Notes: generated from the letters alone by a model not told the origin. A DNA stretch of 64,000 nt from Psychroflexus aurantiacus (GCF_010820555.1 NZ_JAAIKD010000006.1:141539-205538); one strand, 5' to 3'; numbered from the stretch's first letter, positions 40,081 to 50,400 are shown. A program made the numbers and translations.

Positions 40081-41351
40081 TATAAATCGTATTGCTTTAT
40101 TTTTCTATAAAGGGTTCTCTCGCTTATTCCCAGCTCGTCTGCTGCAGGCTTGCGTTTTCCCTGATGACGCTCCAGAGATTTCTTGATGAGTTCCACCTCT
40201 TTGTCCTGTAAGGACAGGGTTTCTTCTTCCTCAATATCTTCGGCATAATCGTAAGGATCTTCAATTTTCGGCTCGGTCTCTCTGGCTTTTTTCTGATTTG
40301 GAAGCTGCAGAATCTCGAGTTGTTCTTCATGCGACTCATCAGAAAATTCCTTTTTTGTAGCAGTGTCCCCGTACACTTTCTTAATCAGGTTGATGTTGTC
40401 TTCTTTGAAGGTTTCGTCATTTTCCTTTTCCATGAGCTCCAGGGTTAACTTCTTGAGATCATTGAGGTCATTTTTCATGTCGAAGAGGACCTTGTACAGG
40501 ATTTCCCTTTCATTGCTAAAATCGCTTTTAGCTTTTTTTCCTTCTGAAATTATGGAGGGCAGATTGGAGCTTTTAGGCAAATAATGGAGCAGGGTTGCTT
40601 CATCGACCTCCCGTTCGGTTTCCAATACTGAAATTTGTTCTGTGACATTTTTGAGCTGACGGATATTTCCGGGCCAGCTGCAATTTTCTAGAGCTTTGAT
40701 TGCTTTTTCGGACAGCCTTATCGTTGGCATTTTGTATTTCATGGCAAAGTCCGAAGCAAATTTCCTAAACAACAAATGAATATCGCCGCGTCTTTCCCGT
40801 AAAGGCGATAAATGAATTTCCACGGTGTTCAATCGGTAATACAGATCCTCTCTGAATTTATTTTCTTTGATCGCCTCAATCATGTTGACGTTGGTGGCTG
40901 CGACAATCCTTACATTGGATTTTTGAACTTTGGAAGAACCCACTTTTATGAATTCTCCGGTTTCCAGCACCCTCAGGAGTCTCACCTGAGTCGTTAAAGG
41001 CAATTCTCCAACTTCGTCGAGGAAAATGGTTCCGCCATCGGCTTCTTTAAAGTAACCGTCCCTGGCCTGATTTGCACCGGTGAAGGCTCCTTTTTCATGG
41101 CCAAACAATTCACTGTCGATGGTGCCCTCGGGGATAGCACCGCAGTTGACAGCAATATATTTAGCGTGCTTTCTATGCGATAAGGCGTGTATGATCTTAG
41201 GTAGACTTTCTTTACCAACCCCACTTTCTCCTGTCACTAAAACCGAAATATCTGTAGCAGCCACCCGAATGGATTTTTCAATCGCTCTGTTGAGACTGGC
41301 ATCGTTTCCTATAATTTCAAATCGCTGCTTAACAGCTTGTGTTGATTCCAT
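40080..41351 (-). CDS. Sigma-54-dependent transcriptional activator without receiver domain
   Basis: The 423-residue protein begins almost directly with the AAA+ domain: Walker A GESGVGKE (41-48), the GAFTGA loop (88-93) that contacts sigma-54, Walker B TIFLDEVG (108-115), and an R-finger region. A linker rich in Glu and Lys (about 260-375) leads to a Fis-type helix-turn-helix (about 388-423, ADELGISERTLYRKI). No receiver, GAF or PAS domain is present, so it is not regulated by simple phosphorylation. It sits in an operon with miaB, lptE and secG. Its targets are unknown. Confidence 0.92.
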   Translation of the reverse strand: MESTQAVKQRFEIIGNDASLNRAIEKSIRVAATDISVLVTGESGVGKESLPKIIHALSHRKHAKYIAVNCGAIPEGTIDSELFGHEKGAFTGANQARDGYFKEADGGTIFLDEVGELPLTTQVRLLRVLETGEFIKVGSSKVQKSNVRIVAATNVNMIEAIKENKFREDLYYRLNTVEIHLSPLRERRGDIHLLFRKFASDFAMKYKMPTIRLSEKAIKALENCSWPGNIRQLKNVTEQISVLETEREVDEATLLHYLPKSSNLPSIISEGKKAKSDFSNEREILYKVLFDMKNDLNDLKKLTLELMEKENDETFKEDNINLIKKVYGDTATKKEFSDESHEEQLEILQLPNQKKARETEPKIEDPYDYAEDIEEEETLSLQDKEVELIKKSLERHQGKRKPAADELGISERTLYRKIKQYDL

Positions 41352-41364
41352 AGTCAGGTTTTAT

Positions 41365-42822
41365 TTAGGATGAAGTGGATTGCATGGGTCCATAACCTAC
41401 AGCCTCACCAATGAGGGTCGCACTTGTGCACTCATTCATTTTTACCAGAACGTAGTCCCCAACTTTGTAATTTTCTTTAGGAAATACAACCGTTGTATTT
41501 TGTGTATTCCTGCCACTCCACTGCAGAGCGGATTTTTTAGACTCCTTTTCGATGAGCACTTCTTCCACCTGTCCGAGGTGTTTTTCAGTGGTCAGACGAG
41601 AGTGTTTTTGCTGTAAATCGATAATTTCCTGGAGTCTTCTTTTTTTGGTAGCTTCCGGAACATCATCTTCAAATTTCTTCGCACCCAGGGTTCCTGGTCT
41701 TTCCGAATACGCAAACATGTAGCCGAAATCATACTTGACGTATTCCATAAGCGATAAGGTATCCTGATGATCATCCTCGGTTTCTGAGGGGAACCCGGTA
41801 ATCATATCCTGTGAAATACCACAGTCCGGAATAATGGATCGGATATTATCTATCAGTTTAAAGTACTCTTCCCGGGTATGTAAGCGATTCATTTTTTTCA
41901 AAATCCGGTCACTTCCGCTTTGCACCGGTAAATGAATGTAGTTGCAAATATTATGATGCTTAGCCATAATTTCTATGACATCCAGCGTCATGTCCTGGGG
42001 ATTGGAAGTCGAAAATCGAATCCGCATGCCCGGCTGGGCTTTGGCGACCATATCGAGTAAGTTGGCAAAATTGACCGCGGTTGCTTTTTGCATTTCAGTG
42101 GCCTTTTTGAAATCTTTCTTTAAGCCACCGCCATACCACAGATAGCTGTCTACATTCTGTCCCAGGAGGGTGATTTCTTTAAAACCTTTGGCCCATAAGT
42201 CATTGACTTCGTCCAGAATACTTTTGGGGTCCCGGCTTCTTTCCCGGCCTCGGGTGAAGGGAACCACGCAAAAGGTACACATATTGTCGCATCCCCGGGT
42301 GATGGAAACAAAAGCAGAAACCCCGTTGCTTTGCAGTCTTACTGGCGATATATCGCCATAGGTTTCTTCTTTGGAAAGAATCACGTTGATGGCATCTCTT
42401 CCATTTTCCACTTCGTCCAGTAAATTGGGTAAATCTTTGTAGGCATCGGGGCCTACCACCAGATCCACAATTTTTTCCTCTTCCAGGAACTTGTGTTTCA
42501 AGCGTTCTGCCATACATCCCAGAACTCCAACTTTCATAGTAGGATTATCTTTCTTGACGGCATTGTACTTTTCCAGACGCTTTCTTACGGTCTGTTCCGC
42601 TTTATCTCTTATCGAGCAGGTATTCACGAGGACAAGGTCCGCTTCAGCCAGATTATTGGTCGTATTGTAGCCCTGTTTATCCAGGATGGAGGCTACGATT
42701 TCGCTGTCGCTAAAATTCATAGCGCAGCCATAACTTTCAATATAAAGTTTTTTAGAATTGCTTTTATTCTCTTCTTTTACCAGGGTTTGGCCCTGCAGCG
42801 TTTCATCGATAATCTTCTCCAT
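41365..42822 (-). CDS. miaB: tRNA-2-methylthio-N6-dimethylallyladenosine synthase
   Basis: I start at the ATG at 42822 (485 residues); an earlier in-frame ATG lies inside the promoter. The enzyme has the N-terminal MTTase domain (Cys33 in YGCAMN), the radical-SAM cluster motif C178-x3-C182-x2-C185 (GCDNMCTFC), and a C-terminal TRAM domain. MiaB adds a methylthio group to A37 of tRNAs reading UNN codons, using two iron-sulphur clusters. It is the first gene of the operon leading to secG and is divergent from topA. Confidence 0.98.
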   Translation of the reverse strand: MEKIIDETLQGQTLVKEENKSNSKKLYIESYGCAMNFSDSEIVASILDKQGYNTTNNLAEADLVLVNTCSIRDKAEQTVRKRLEKYNAVKKDNPTMKVGVLGCMAERLKHKFLEEEKIVDLVVGPDAYKDLPNLLDEVENGRDAINVILSKEETYGDISPVRLQSNGVSAFVSITRGCDNMCTFCVVPFTRGRERSRDPKSILDEVNDLWAKGFKEITLLGQNVDSYLWYGGGLKKDFKKATEMQKATAVNFANLLDMVAKAQPGMRIRFSTSNPQDMTLDVIEIMAKHHNICNYIHLPVQSGSDRILKKMNRLHTREEYFKLIDNIRSIIPDCGISQDMITGFPSETEDDHQDTLSLMEYVKYDFGYMFAYSERPGTLGAKKFEDDVPEATKKRRLQEIIDLQQKHSRLTTEKHLGQVEEVLIEKESKKSALQWSGRNTQNTTVVFPKENYKVGDYVLVKMNECTSATLIGEAVGYGPMQSTSS

Positions 42823-42843
42823 GTAAAGCTTTATAATTTGGTG

Positions 42844-42873
42844 CAAAGATACACGATAAGCTTTGACTGACAA
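42844..42873 (-). promoter_or_regulatory. Promoter of the miaB operon
   Basis: On the minus strand the sequence is TTG (42873-42871), 19 nt, then TATCTTTG (42851-42844), an exact Bacteroidota promoter. It lies 21 nt upstream of the chosen miaB start and overlaps the longer alternative start, which supports the shorter protein. Confidence 0.8.
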
Positions 42874-42963
42874 ACTGTCATTTTGTTCTTTTAAAAATTT
42901 ATTATGAAGGATAAAAATACTAAGTTTGAGTTTTTGAGGAAACGACTTTAGTGATGTTCTTAA

Positions 42964-42991
42964 TTGAAATCCAAAAAATCGTATACTTTTG
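42964..42991 (+). promoter_or_regulatory. Promoter of topA
   Basis: TTG (42964-42966), a 17-nt spacer and TACTTTTG (42984-42991) resemble the Bacteroidota promoter. The -7 element lies 18 nt upstream of the topA start. The spacer is a little short. Confidence 0.65.
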
Positions 42992-43009
42992 CACTATAAA
43001 TAATATCCA

Positions 43010-45556
43010 ATGGCGAAAAATCTAGTAATTGTTGAGTCTCCTGCCAAAGCTAAGACTATAGAAAAATTTTTAGGTAAAGATTATAAAGTCGCCTCCAGTT
43101 TTGGACACATTGCAGATTTGCCTTCAAAAGAGCTTGGGGTTGATGTGGATAATGACTTCAAACCCACCTACGTAGTCAATAGCGATAAGAAAGACGTGGT
43201 AAGAAAGCTTACCAAAATGGCGAAAGAATCTGATACCGTCTGGCTGGCAAGTGATGAAGACAGAGAAGGAGAAGCGATTGCCTGGCACTTATCTGACGAG
43301 CTCAAGCTGGAAAGTTCAAAAACAAAGCGGATTGTATTTTCTGAAATCACTGAATCTGCCATTAAAAATGCGATAAAATCACCCAGAGAAATCGATTATA
43401 ATCTCGTCAACGCTCAAAAGGCCAGACGGGTTTTAGACCGTCTGGTCGGTTACGAGCTCTCTCCTATATTATGGAGAAAAGTAAAAGGAGGACTGTCTGC
43501 AGGACGAGTGCAGTCGGTTTCGGTAAGACTGATCGTTGAGCGGGAGCGTGAGATCCTGGACTTCAATCCTGAAGTGTTTTATAGAGTAGATGCGGAATTT
43601 GAAACAGAAAAGGGAGGCAGATTCAAAGCCAAACTTCCTAAAAACCTGGCGTCTCAAAATCAGGTTGAAGCTTTTCTTGAAGCTCAGAAACAGGCAAAGT
43701 TCAAGGTGAGCGATCTCACTAAAAAACCGGCCAAAAAATCTCCGGCACCTCCGTTTACCACCTCTACCTTACAACAGGAAGCTGCCAGAAAGCTTTATTT
43801 TTCGGTCAGCAAGACTATGAATATGGCCCAGCGTCTTTATGAAGCCGGACACATTACCTATATGAGAACAGATAGTGTGAACCTGTCTAAGCAAGCCAAA
43901 CAAAGCGCAGAAGATGAAATCAAAAGTGCTTACGGGGAAGCCTATCATAAAGCCCGGAATTATAAAGGAAAATCTAAAGGTGCTCAGGAAGCTCACGAAG
44001 CCATACGCCCTACCAGTTTTGCGTCGCATCAAATCGATGCTGAACGCGATCAGCAGAGGCTTTACGAACTGATCTGGAAACGCGGAATTGCCTCGCAGAT
44101 GAGTGACGCAGCCCTGGAAAGAACAAACGTGAGAATTTCGTCGGATAAAGACGAACGAGAATTTACAGCCAACGGAGAGGTTGTCAAATTTGATGGATTT
44201 TTGAAGGTTTATCTGGAAGGGAAAGACGAGGAAGATGAAGAGCAAAGCGGATTGCTCCCGGCCATGAAGGTGGGAGAGTCGCTTGCGAATGCTTATATAC
44301 AAGCTACCGAACGCTACACCAGGCCTCCTTCCCGATACACGGAAGCTGCGCTTGTAAAAAAACTGGAAGAACTGGGCATAGGCAGACCTTCTACCTATGC
44401 GCCAACGATATCCACGATTCAGAATCGAAAGTATATAGAAAAAGGGAACGTAGATGGAACCGAACGCAAGTATATTCAGTATACCTTCAAAAACGACGAC
44501 ATAAAAACGGCAACACTTTCAGAAAAAGTAGGAAGTGACAAAGGCAAATTAGTTCCTACCGATGTGGGTATGGTGGTGAACGATTTTTTGGTCAAACACT
44601 TTAAAGGCATTCTGGATTACAATTTTACCGCCAAGCTTGAGCAGGATTTTGATGAGATTGCTGAAGGCAATGCAAAGTGGACTAAGGTCATGAAGGATTT
44701 TTACATCCATTTTCATCCCAATGTTCTGGATGTAGCTGCCAACGCCGACAGAGAAGTTGGTGAACGCATTCTCGGGGAAGACCCCGAGACAGGCAAGCCT
44801 GTGAGTGCGAGACTGGGTAAATTTGGACCCATGGTTCAGATCGGTTCGGTAGAAGATGATGAAAAGCCGCGATTTGCGAGTTTAAAACCGAGTCAGACCT
44901 TATCCTCGGTCACTTATGAGGAAGCGATGGACTTGTTTAAACTTCCGAAACAGCTTGGCGAGTACAAGGGCGAAGAGGTCGAAACCAATATTGGCCGCTT
45001 TGGACCGTATGTGCGTTTCGGGAAGAAATTCGTTTCCTTGGAAGCCGGTGAGGATCCTTTGGACGTAAGCTACGATCGTGCTATAGAATTGATAAAAGCT
45101 AAAGAAAAGGCAGATGAACCTATTTATTATTACGATGACAAGGGGGTTCAAAAAGGTGTCGGCCGATTTGGTCCCTACTTAAAATGGGACGGCATGTTCA
45201 TTAACGTGAACAAAAAATACGATTTCGATAACCTGACTGAAGAGGATATTATTGAATTGATCGAAGATAAAATTCAGAAGGAAAAGGACAAACTGATTCA
45301 TCACTGGGAAGATGCGGGTATAAAACTGGAAAAAGCAAGGTGGGGGAGATACAAACTCTCTAAAGGAAAGACAAAAGTCGAGCTTCCTAAAACCACTGAA
45401 GCCGAAGAGATGTCACTGGACGAAGCCGAAGCCATTTTAGAAAAGAACACCAAAAAGAAGAAAAAACCCGCCAAAAAGAAAACGGCGGCCAAGTCCAAGA
45501 AAACCACGGCTAAAAAGAAAACACCATCGAAAGGCAAAACATCTAACTCAAAATAA
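43010..45556 (+). CDS. topA: DNA topoisomerase I
   Basis: The 848-residue type IA topoisomerase has the TOPRIM domain (VIVESPAKAKTIEKFL, then SDEDREGEAIAW), the active-site Tyr284 in ITYMRTDS, and C-terminal repeats of the GRFGPYV type (about 600-760) in place of the four-Cys zinc ribbons of E. coli. The last 40 residues are almost all Lys, Ala, Thr and Ser, a DNA-binding tail. It relaxes negative supercoils. It has its own promoter and is followed after 15 nt by the arginase-fold gene. Confidence 0.98.
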   Translation: MAKNLVIVESPAKAKTIEKFLGKDYKVASSFGHIADLPSKELGVDVDNDFKPTYVVNSDKKDVVRKLTKMAKESDTVWLASDEDREGEAIAWHLSDELKLESSKTKRIVFSEITESAIKNAIKSPREIDYNLVNAQKARRVLDRLVGYELSPILWRKVKGGLSAGRVQSVSVRLIVEREREILDFNPEVFYRVDAEFETEKGGRFKAKLPKNLASQNQVEAFLEAQKQAKFKVSDLTKKPAKKSPAPPFTTSTLQQEAARKLYFSVSKTMNMAQRLYEAGHITYMRTDSVNLSKQAKQSAEDEIKSAYGEAYHKARNYKGKSKGAQEAHEAIRPTSFASHQIDAERDQQRLYELIWKRGIASQMSDAALERTNVRISSDKDEREFTANGEVVKFDGFLKVYLEGKDEEDEEQSGLLPAMKVGESLANAYIQATERYTRPPSRYTEAALVKKLEELGIGRPSTYAPTISTIQNRKYIEKGNVDGTERKYIQYTFKNDDIKTATLSEKVGSDKGKLVPTDVGMVVNDFLVKHFKGILDYNFTAKLEQDFDEIAEGNAKWTKVMKDFYIHFHPNVLDVAANADREVGERILGEDPETGKPVSARLGKFGPMVQIGSVEDDEKPRFASLKPSQTLSSVTYEEAMDLFKLPKQLGEYKGEEVETNIGRFGPYVRFGKKFVSLEAGEDPLDVSYDRAIELIKAKEKADEPIYYYDDKGVQKGVGRFGPYLKWDGMFINVNKKYDFDNLTEEDIIELIEDKIQKEKDKLIHHWEDAGIKLEKARWGRYKLSKGKTKVELPKTTEAEEMSLDEAEAILEKNTKKKKKPAKKKTAAKSKKTTAKKKTPSKGKTSNSK

Positions 45557-45571
45557 CTCTAATTAAAATTA

Positions 45572-46726
45572 ATGGCATTTGAATTTCTAGAACCTGTAAA
45601 TGCTGAGCTACAGCAGGTCATTCATTCTTTTTCAGACCAAAGCTTATCGCAATACGTAAGGTTTTATGAGGGGGAAGATGAGATTGAGTTAGACAATATC
45701 CAACTTGCCTTTCTTTGCGTTAAAGACTCACGTCAAAGCGTATACGAGAAAAAATCAGATTTTTATTTTGATGACATCAGAACTCAGCTCTACAGCATGT
45801 ATGTTGGCAACTGGGAGGTGAAGATTCTGGATTTGGGAGACATCGCTATGGGCGATGAAGCTTCTGATACAGCTTATGTGTTTAAATCCATTCTTTCAGC
45901 GCTTTACAAGAAATCGATTGTACCCATCATCCTGGGAGGCAGCCAGGATTTGACTTTCTACCAATATAGGGCTTACGACGGCATCAGATATATGGTCAAC
46001 CTTACTTCTGCAGATCATAAATTTGACCTGGGGAACTCAGAGATGCCAATGCACGGTCAGTCTTATGTGGGTAAGATGATTATTGAAGAACCCTATAATC
46101 TGTTCAACTACAGCAATCTTGGTTATCAGTCGTTCTTATCTCCTTTAGAGGAAATCGATTTGATGGATAAATTGTTCTTTGAAGCCCTTCGGCTAGGTGA
46201 GCTGAAGCAGGATTTTACTAAGGTTGAGCCCGTTTTGAGAGATACGGATGTATTAAGTGTTGATATTTATTGTGTTAAATCTTCAGAAATTGCTGATTCA
46301 AATCATAAAAATATTAATGGATTCAGTACATTTGACCTTTGTAAATTATCTAGATACGCTGGAATGAGCGATAAACTGAGTTCTTTCGGTATCTATGAGT
46401 TGCAGGCACTAGCGAAATCTGAAGGACTTGTGCAATTAATTTCTCAAATGTTATGGTATTTTATGGAGGGATATAGTTTAAGGTTAAATGAGGAGGTGAG
46501 TGAGGATAATTCTCATTTCACAAAATACAGTGTACCGATTCAGGATGAGGTTTTAGTTTTTCTGAAAAGCGAAGTATCAAACCGGTGGTGGATCAAAATT
46601 CCAAATGAAAATAATAATGCACAAAAGGCTTCGTTATTAGCTTGTGATAAACAGGACTATTTAGATGCTACGGCTTCTATTTTGCCAGAGAGGTGGTTGA
46701 AAGCGAAATATAAAAACAACATCTAA
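45572..46726 (+). CDS. Arginase/formiminoglutamase-fold protein, probably inactive
   Basis: The 384-residue protein matches the ureohydrolase fold by its three motif regions, but the metal ligands are changed. The usual GGDHS is GGSQD, the DAHxD region reads ADHKFD, and the SxDxDxxDP motif reads SVDIYCVKS. At least two of the expected Mn ligands are therefore missing, so hydrolase activity is doubtful. It lies 15 nt after topA and 70 nt before gldK, on the same strand. A role in gliding or secretion is possible from position only; formimidoylglutamase would be the naive annotation. Confidence 0.75.
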   Translation: MAFEFLEPVNAELQQVIHSFSDQSLSQYVRFYEGEDEIELDNIQLAFLCVKDSRQSVYEKKSDFYFDDIRTQLYSMYVGNWEVKILDLGDIAMGDEASDTAYVFKSILSALYKKSIVPIILGGSQDLTFYQYRAYDGIRYMVNLTSADHKFDLGNSEMPMHGQSYVGKMIIEEPYNLFNYSNLGYQSFLSPLEEIDLMDKLFFEALRLGELKQDFTKVEPVLRDTDVLSVDIYCVKSSEIADSNHKNINGFSTFDLCKLSRYAGMSDKLSSFGIYELQALAKSEGLVQLISQMLWYFMEGYSLRLNEEVSEDNSHFTKYSVPIQDEVLVFLKSEVSNRWWIKIPNENNNAQKASLLACDKQDYLDATASILPERWLKAKYKNNI

Positions 46727-46796
46727 TTTAAATCTTTAGAATATTAAGAAAAAATTGTTTCTTTGGAGACAAGGTGTGAATCTAATTTATTTAACT

Positions 46797-48155
46797 ATGA
46801 AAGTTTATTTTTTATCCTATAGAAGTTTCTCTTTACTCTTATTTGCTTTTCTGATGATGAGTTGTGGGAAGAGTGATAAGGGTCAGCTTGTAGGAGCGGA
46901 AGGAAAAAAATGGTATCCTGAAAAGCCTTACGGCATGGTATTAATCGAGGGAGGCTCTTTTATTATGGGGAAATCTGATGCTGATATAGCAGCAGTTAAG
47001 GATGCTCCTCCAAAAACAGTTACTGTACCTTCCTTTTATATGGATGAAACGGAAATCACCAATGCTGAATACAGACAATTTGTAGAAAAAGTTAGGGATT
47101 CTGTCATAAGACAGAAGTTAGCTGAAGCTGCAGAATTAGCTGGAGGAGCTGGAGAAAATGAGGATGGTATACAGCGTTTTGCGTATAAGAATTCTGGTGG
47201 AGATGAGGAGGAGTTAACCGCTTTTGAAGAGTTTTCAAAACACTACGACCCTTTGGATCAGGCTTTGAACTGGGACCCGAAAATAATTTGGAACCCTGCC
47301 GAATACCCGGATGAGGATTATGTGTATGTCATGGATGAATTTTATCTGACTAACGATCAGTCTTATAATGGTCGCAGAATGCTGGATGTGACGCAGTTCA
47401 AGTACAGGTATAAAACCATGGATGTTGAAGCAGCCGCAAGAACTCCGGGAGACCGTACCGATTTTATAACCGAAAAAGAAGTGCTGGTGTACCCGGATAC
47501 CACCGTGTGGATAAAAGATTTCTATTATTCTTATAATGAGCCTATGCATAACAATTATTTCTCGCATACCGCTTATGATGAATATCCGGTAGTAGGGGTG
47601 ACCTGGGGACAGGCCAAGGCCTTTGCCAACTGGAGAACAAAATACCTTAACGACTACAGAAAAAAGAAAGACAAGGCGAGCGTTAGTTTTTTCAGATTGC
47701 CGTCTGAAGCTGAATGGGAGTATGCAGCGCGAGGAGGAATTGAAGGCGGAACCTATCCCTGGGGAGGTCCTTATGCAAAAGATGACCGGGCTTGTTTTCT
47801 GGCAAATTTCAAACCCTTTAGAGGGGATTATGCCGCCGATGGAGCTTTATATACTGTAGAAGGCGATGCCTATGGTCCCAATGACTTCGGATTATACAAT
47901 ATGTCCGGAAACGTTTCGGAATGGGTAAACACCACCTACGATCCCTCTTCCTACGAATACATGTCTACCATCAGTCCCAACGTAAGCAGTTCTGAAAATA
48001 TTAAAAAGGTGATCAGAGGCGGGTCCTGGAAAGACGTAAGTTATTATCTGCAGGTGAGTACAAGGGATTACGAATATTCTGACTCAGCGCGAAGTTTTAT
48101 CGGTTTCAGAACCGTTCAGGACTTTTTAGGTAATTCATTCAATTTAAATAAATAA
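46797..48155 (+). CDS. gldK: Gliding motility / type IX secretion lipoprotein GldK
   Basis: I start at the ATG at 46797 (452 residues), which gives a lipoprotein signal (lipobox LMMSC, Cys23); an upstream in-frame start adds 14 residues that would spoil it. The rest is an FGE/sulfatase-modifying-factor domain (GGSFIMGKSD, DETEITNAEYRQF, LPSEAEWEYAARGG, YNMSGNVSEWV, VIRGGSW) lacking the catalytic Cys pair of true FGE enzymes. GldK forms a periplasmic ring with GldN under the outer membrane. First gene of gldKLMN. Confidence 0.97.
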   Translation: MKVYFLSYRSFSLLLFAFLMMSCGKSDKGQLVGAEGKKWYPEKPYGMVLIEGGSFIMGKSDADIAAVKDAPPKTVTVPSFYMDETEITNAEYRQFVEKVRDSVIRQKLAEAAELAGGAGENEDGIQRFAYKNSGGDEEELTAFEEFSKHYDPLDQALNWDPKIIWNPAEYPDEDYVYVMDEFYLTNDQSYNGRRMLDVTQFKYRYKTMDVEAAARTPGDRTDFITEKEVLVYPDTTVWIKDFYYSYNEPMHNNYFSHTAYDEYPVVGVTWGQAKAFANWRTKYLNDYRKKKDKASVSFFRLPSEAEWEYAARGGIEGGTYPWGGPYAKDDRACFLANFKPFRGDYAADGALYTVEGDAYGPNDFGLYNMSGNVSEWVNTTYDPSSYEYMSTISPNVSSSENIKKVIRGGSWKDVSYYLQVSTRDYEYSDSARSFIGFRTVQDFLGNSFNLNK

Positions 48156-48180
48156 AAGATAAACTATCAAAGCTTAAATT

Positions 48181-48822
48181 ATGGCAAAATCAAAATCAGG
48201 TAAAAAGATAATGAATATGGTCTACGGCCTTGGAGCCGCTATTGTTATTATTGGTGCATTGTTTAAAATTATGCACTGGCCTTACGGAAATACAATGTTA
48301 ATTATAGGTCTTGTGGTGGAAGCCGGTGTATTTGCGGTTTCCGCATTCGAGCCTGTGGACAGTGAACTGGATTGGTCTAAAGTGTATCCGGAATTAGCTC
48401 AGGACAGCCCGGATTCTAAAAAAACATCTTCTAAGGTTCAAAAAGATGAACAGGGACTCTTATCTCAGAAGTTAGACGAGATGCTTAAGGAGGCTAAAAT
48501 CGATTCTCAATTGATGGAAAGCCTGGGTGAAAGTATCAAAAACTTTGAAGGGGCTGCTCGTAATATCAAACCCACTTCAGACTCTATAGAATCTCAGAGA
48601 AAATACAGCGAAGAACTAAACCTGGCTGCCACGCATATGGAATCTTTGAATAATCTTTATAAAGTCCAGGTAGAATCTGCTTCCAAACAAGCTGAGGTTA
48701 ACCAGTCAGTAGCCGAAAATGCAGACAGACTGAGAGAGCAAATGGAGTCTCTTACAGCCAACCTGAATTCTCTTAACGGGGTGTACGGTGGTATGTTAAG
48801 TGCGATGAGACCCAAAGCATAA
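48181..48822 (+). CDS. gldL: Gliding motility / type IX secretion motor protein GldL
   Basis: The 213-residue inner-membrane protein has two N-terminal transmembrane helices (about 10-30 and 37-56) with the charged or polar residues Tyr15, Lys29, His32, Glu47 and Glu57 in or next to the membrane, then a long cytoplasmic coiled-coil region. GldL pentamers surround the GldM dimer and use proton flow to rotate it. The gene lies 25 nt after gldK and 24 nt before gldM. Confidence 0.97.
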   Translation: MAKSKSGKKIMNMVYGLGAAIVIIGALFKIMHWPYGNTMLIIGLVVEAGVFAVSAFEPVDSELDWSKVYPELAQDSPDSKKTSSKVQKDEQGLLSQKLDEMLKEAKIDSQLMESLGESIKNFEGAARNIKPTSDSIESQRKYSEELNLAATHMESLNNLYKVQVESASKQAEVNQSVAENADRLREQMESLTANLNSLNGVYGGMLSAMRPKA

Positions 48823-48846
48823 TATAAACTTCTTAAACGAATAACT

Positions 48847-50400
48847 ATGGCTGGTGGAAAACAGACCCCTAGACAGAAGATGATTAATTTAATGTATTTG
48901 GTTTTTATAGCTATGCTAGCACTAAATATGTCTAAAGAAGTTTTATCTGCGTTTGGTAATATAAATGAATCTTTGGCAGAGTCAAGTGAAAGCTTTGTCA
49001 AAAAAAATAATGCTGCGCTTAGTAATTTAGAGCTAAAAGCGAAAGATTCGGAAGCACAGTTTGAGGAGGTCAAAAACTTGGCTGTATCCGTGGCATCCTT
49101 CACAAATTCGTATTATCAATATTTAGGTTCATTAAAATCAGAGCTTAAAGCTACCGTTGATGATCCTACGGATTACGAAACCATGGATAAGTCTGCGTAT
49201 CTGGATGAGAAAATGCTTTCCAGTGGGAATCTTACGAAAGCAGGTAAAACATTCATGAACGAAATGGATACTTACCGTGAAGGTATGCTTGCACTTCTTG
49301 GTGATAATCCTAAATATACCCCGATTATCGGCGCTATTCGTGATGATTACAGCGGAAAAGATATTGTCGTTGATGGGGTTAAAAAGAAGTATATTGAGTA
49401 CCATTTTGTCGGTTTTCCATTGATTGCTTCTATCACCAAGTTATCCTCCCTGCAGAATGAAATTAAAGTTTTCGAAAACGAAATCTTATCCATCTTACTG
49501 GCAGGTGAACTTACGCAAATGGTTTCTATGACCAATTATACGACCTTGCTTAAAACCGAGCGGGGAGCCTATTATCAGGGCGATAAATTTGATGGCTCTA
49601 TTGTTCTAGGAAGAACAGATGAATCTACAGTACCCAATGATGTGAATCTGACCCTGGATGGAAGAAAACTTTCTAAATCTGACTATCAAATCAAAGAAGG
49701 CCGAGTGGTTTTGAATGTAACTGCCGGACAGGCTGGTGAACATCAGATCGCCGGTGAATTGATTTTTAAGGAAAACGGTGAAACGATTAGGGTTCCGGTG
49801 GATCAATCTTTTTCGGTTATCCCAAAACCCAATCAGGCTTTGGTTTCTGCAGATAAAATGAATGTGGTTTACAGAGGTATAGAGAATCCGATTACGGTTT
49901 CCATGCCGGGTGTGCCCAGCAATAAAGTCAGTGCCTCAGCTCCGGGCTTGAGAAAGCTAAGAGGCTCTCAATATGTTATGGTGCCGCAAACCGGTACGGA
50001 AGTCAAAATAAGTGTTGTTGGTGAAATTGACGGACAAAAGTTCCCTTCTTCCTCAACCTTCAGGATCAAAAGTCTGCCAAGACCAACGCCTACGGTGAGA
50101 GGACAGATGCAGGAAGGTTCTGCGATACAAATGCCTAAAAATGCACTGAAGGTTTCGCCTATTGGCGCTACCTTTGAAAATTTCGATTTCGACATTAAGC
50201 CTGTCGTGAAGCGTTTTACGATGAGTATACCAGGCCAGCCTTCGGTGGTTGTCAATGGAAGCCGATTAGACCGAAAGGCACAGGAACTTTTGGATTTGGC
50301 AAGAGCCGGAGATATCGTTCAGATCTTTGATATCAAAGCCGATGTCCCAGGTGTAAACGTTAAAAATATGCCAGCCATATTGGTACAACTAACTAATTAA
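48847..50400 (+). CDS. gldM: Gliding motility / type IX secretion motor protein GldM
   Basis: The 517-residue protein has a single N-terminal membrane helix (MINLMYLVFIAMLALNM) followed by a large periplasmic region of several domains, ending in the Ig-like D3/D4 modules. GldM spans the periplasm and carries torque from GldL to the GldK/GldN ring. The start MAGGKQTPRQKMINLMYLV is diagnostic. Order and length are as in other Flavobacteriia. Confidence 0.98.
   Translation: MAGGKQTPRQKMINLMYLVFIAMLALNMSKEVLSAFGNINESLAESSESFVKKNNAALSNLELKAKDSEAQFEEVKNLAVSVASFTNSYYQYLGSLKSELKATVDDPTDYETMDKSAYLDEKMLSSGNLTKAGKTFMNEMDTYREGMLALLGDNPKYTPIIGAIRDDYSGKDIVVDGVKKKYIEYHFVGFPLIASITKLSSLQNEIKVFENEILSILLAGELTQMVSMTNYTTLLKTERGAYYQGDKFDGSIVLGRTDESTVPNDVNLTLDGRKLSKSDYQIKEGRVVLNVTAGQAGEHQIAGELIFKENGETIRVPVDQSFSVIPKPNQALVSADKMNVVYRGIENPITVSMPGVPSNKVSASAPGLRKLRGSQYVMVPQTGTEVKISVVGEIDGQKFPSSSTFRIKSLPRPTPTVRGQMQEGSAIQMPKNALKVSPIGATFENFDFDIKPVVKRFTMSIPGQPSVVVNGSRLDRKAQELLDLARAGDIVQIFDIKADVPGVNVKNMPAILVQLTN

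Noticed and set aside
42823..42873. N-terminal extension of MiaB
   Set aside because: The extra 17 residues overlap a perfect minus-strand promoter, so they cannot be transcribed in full.
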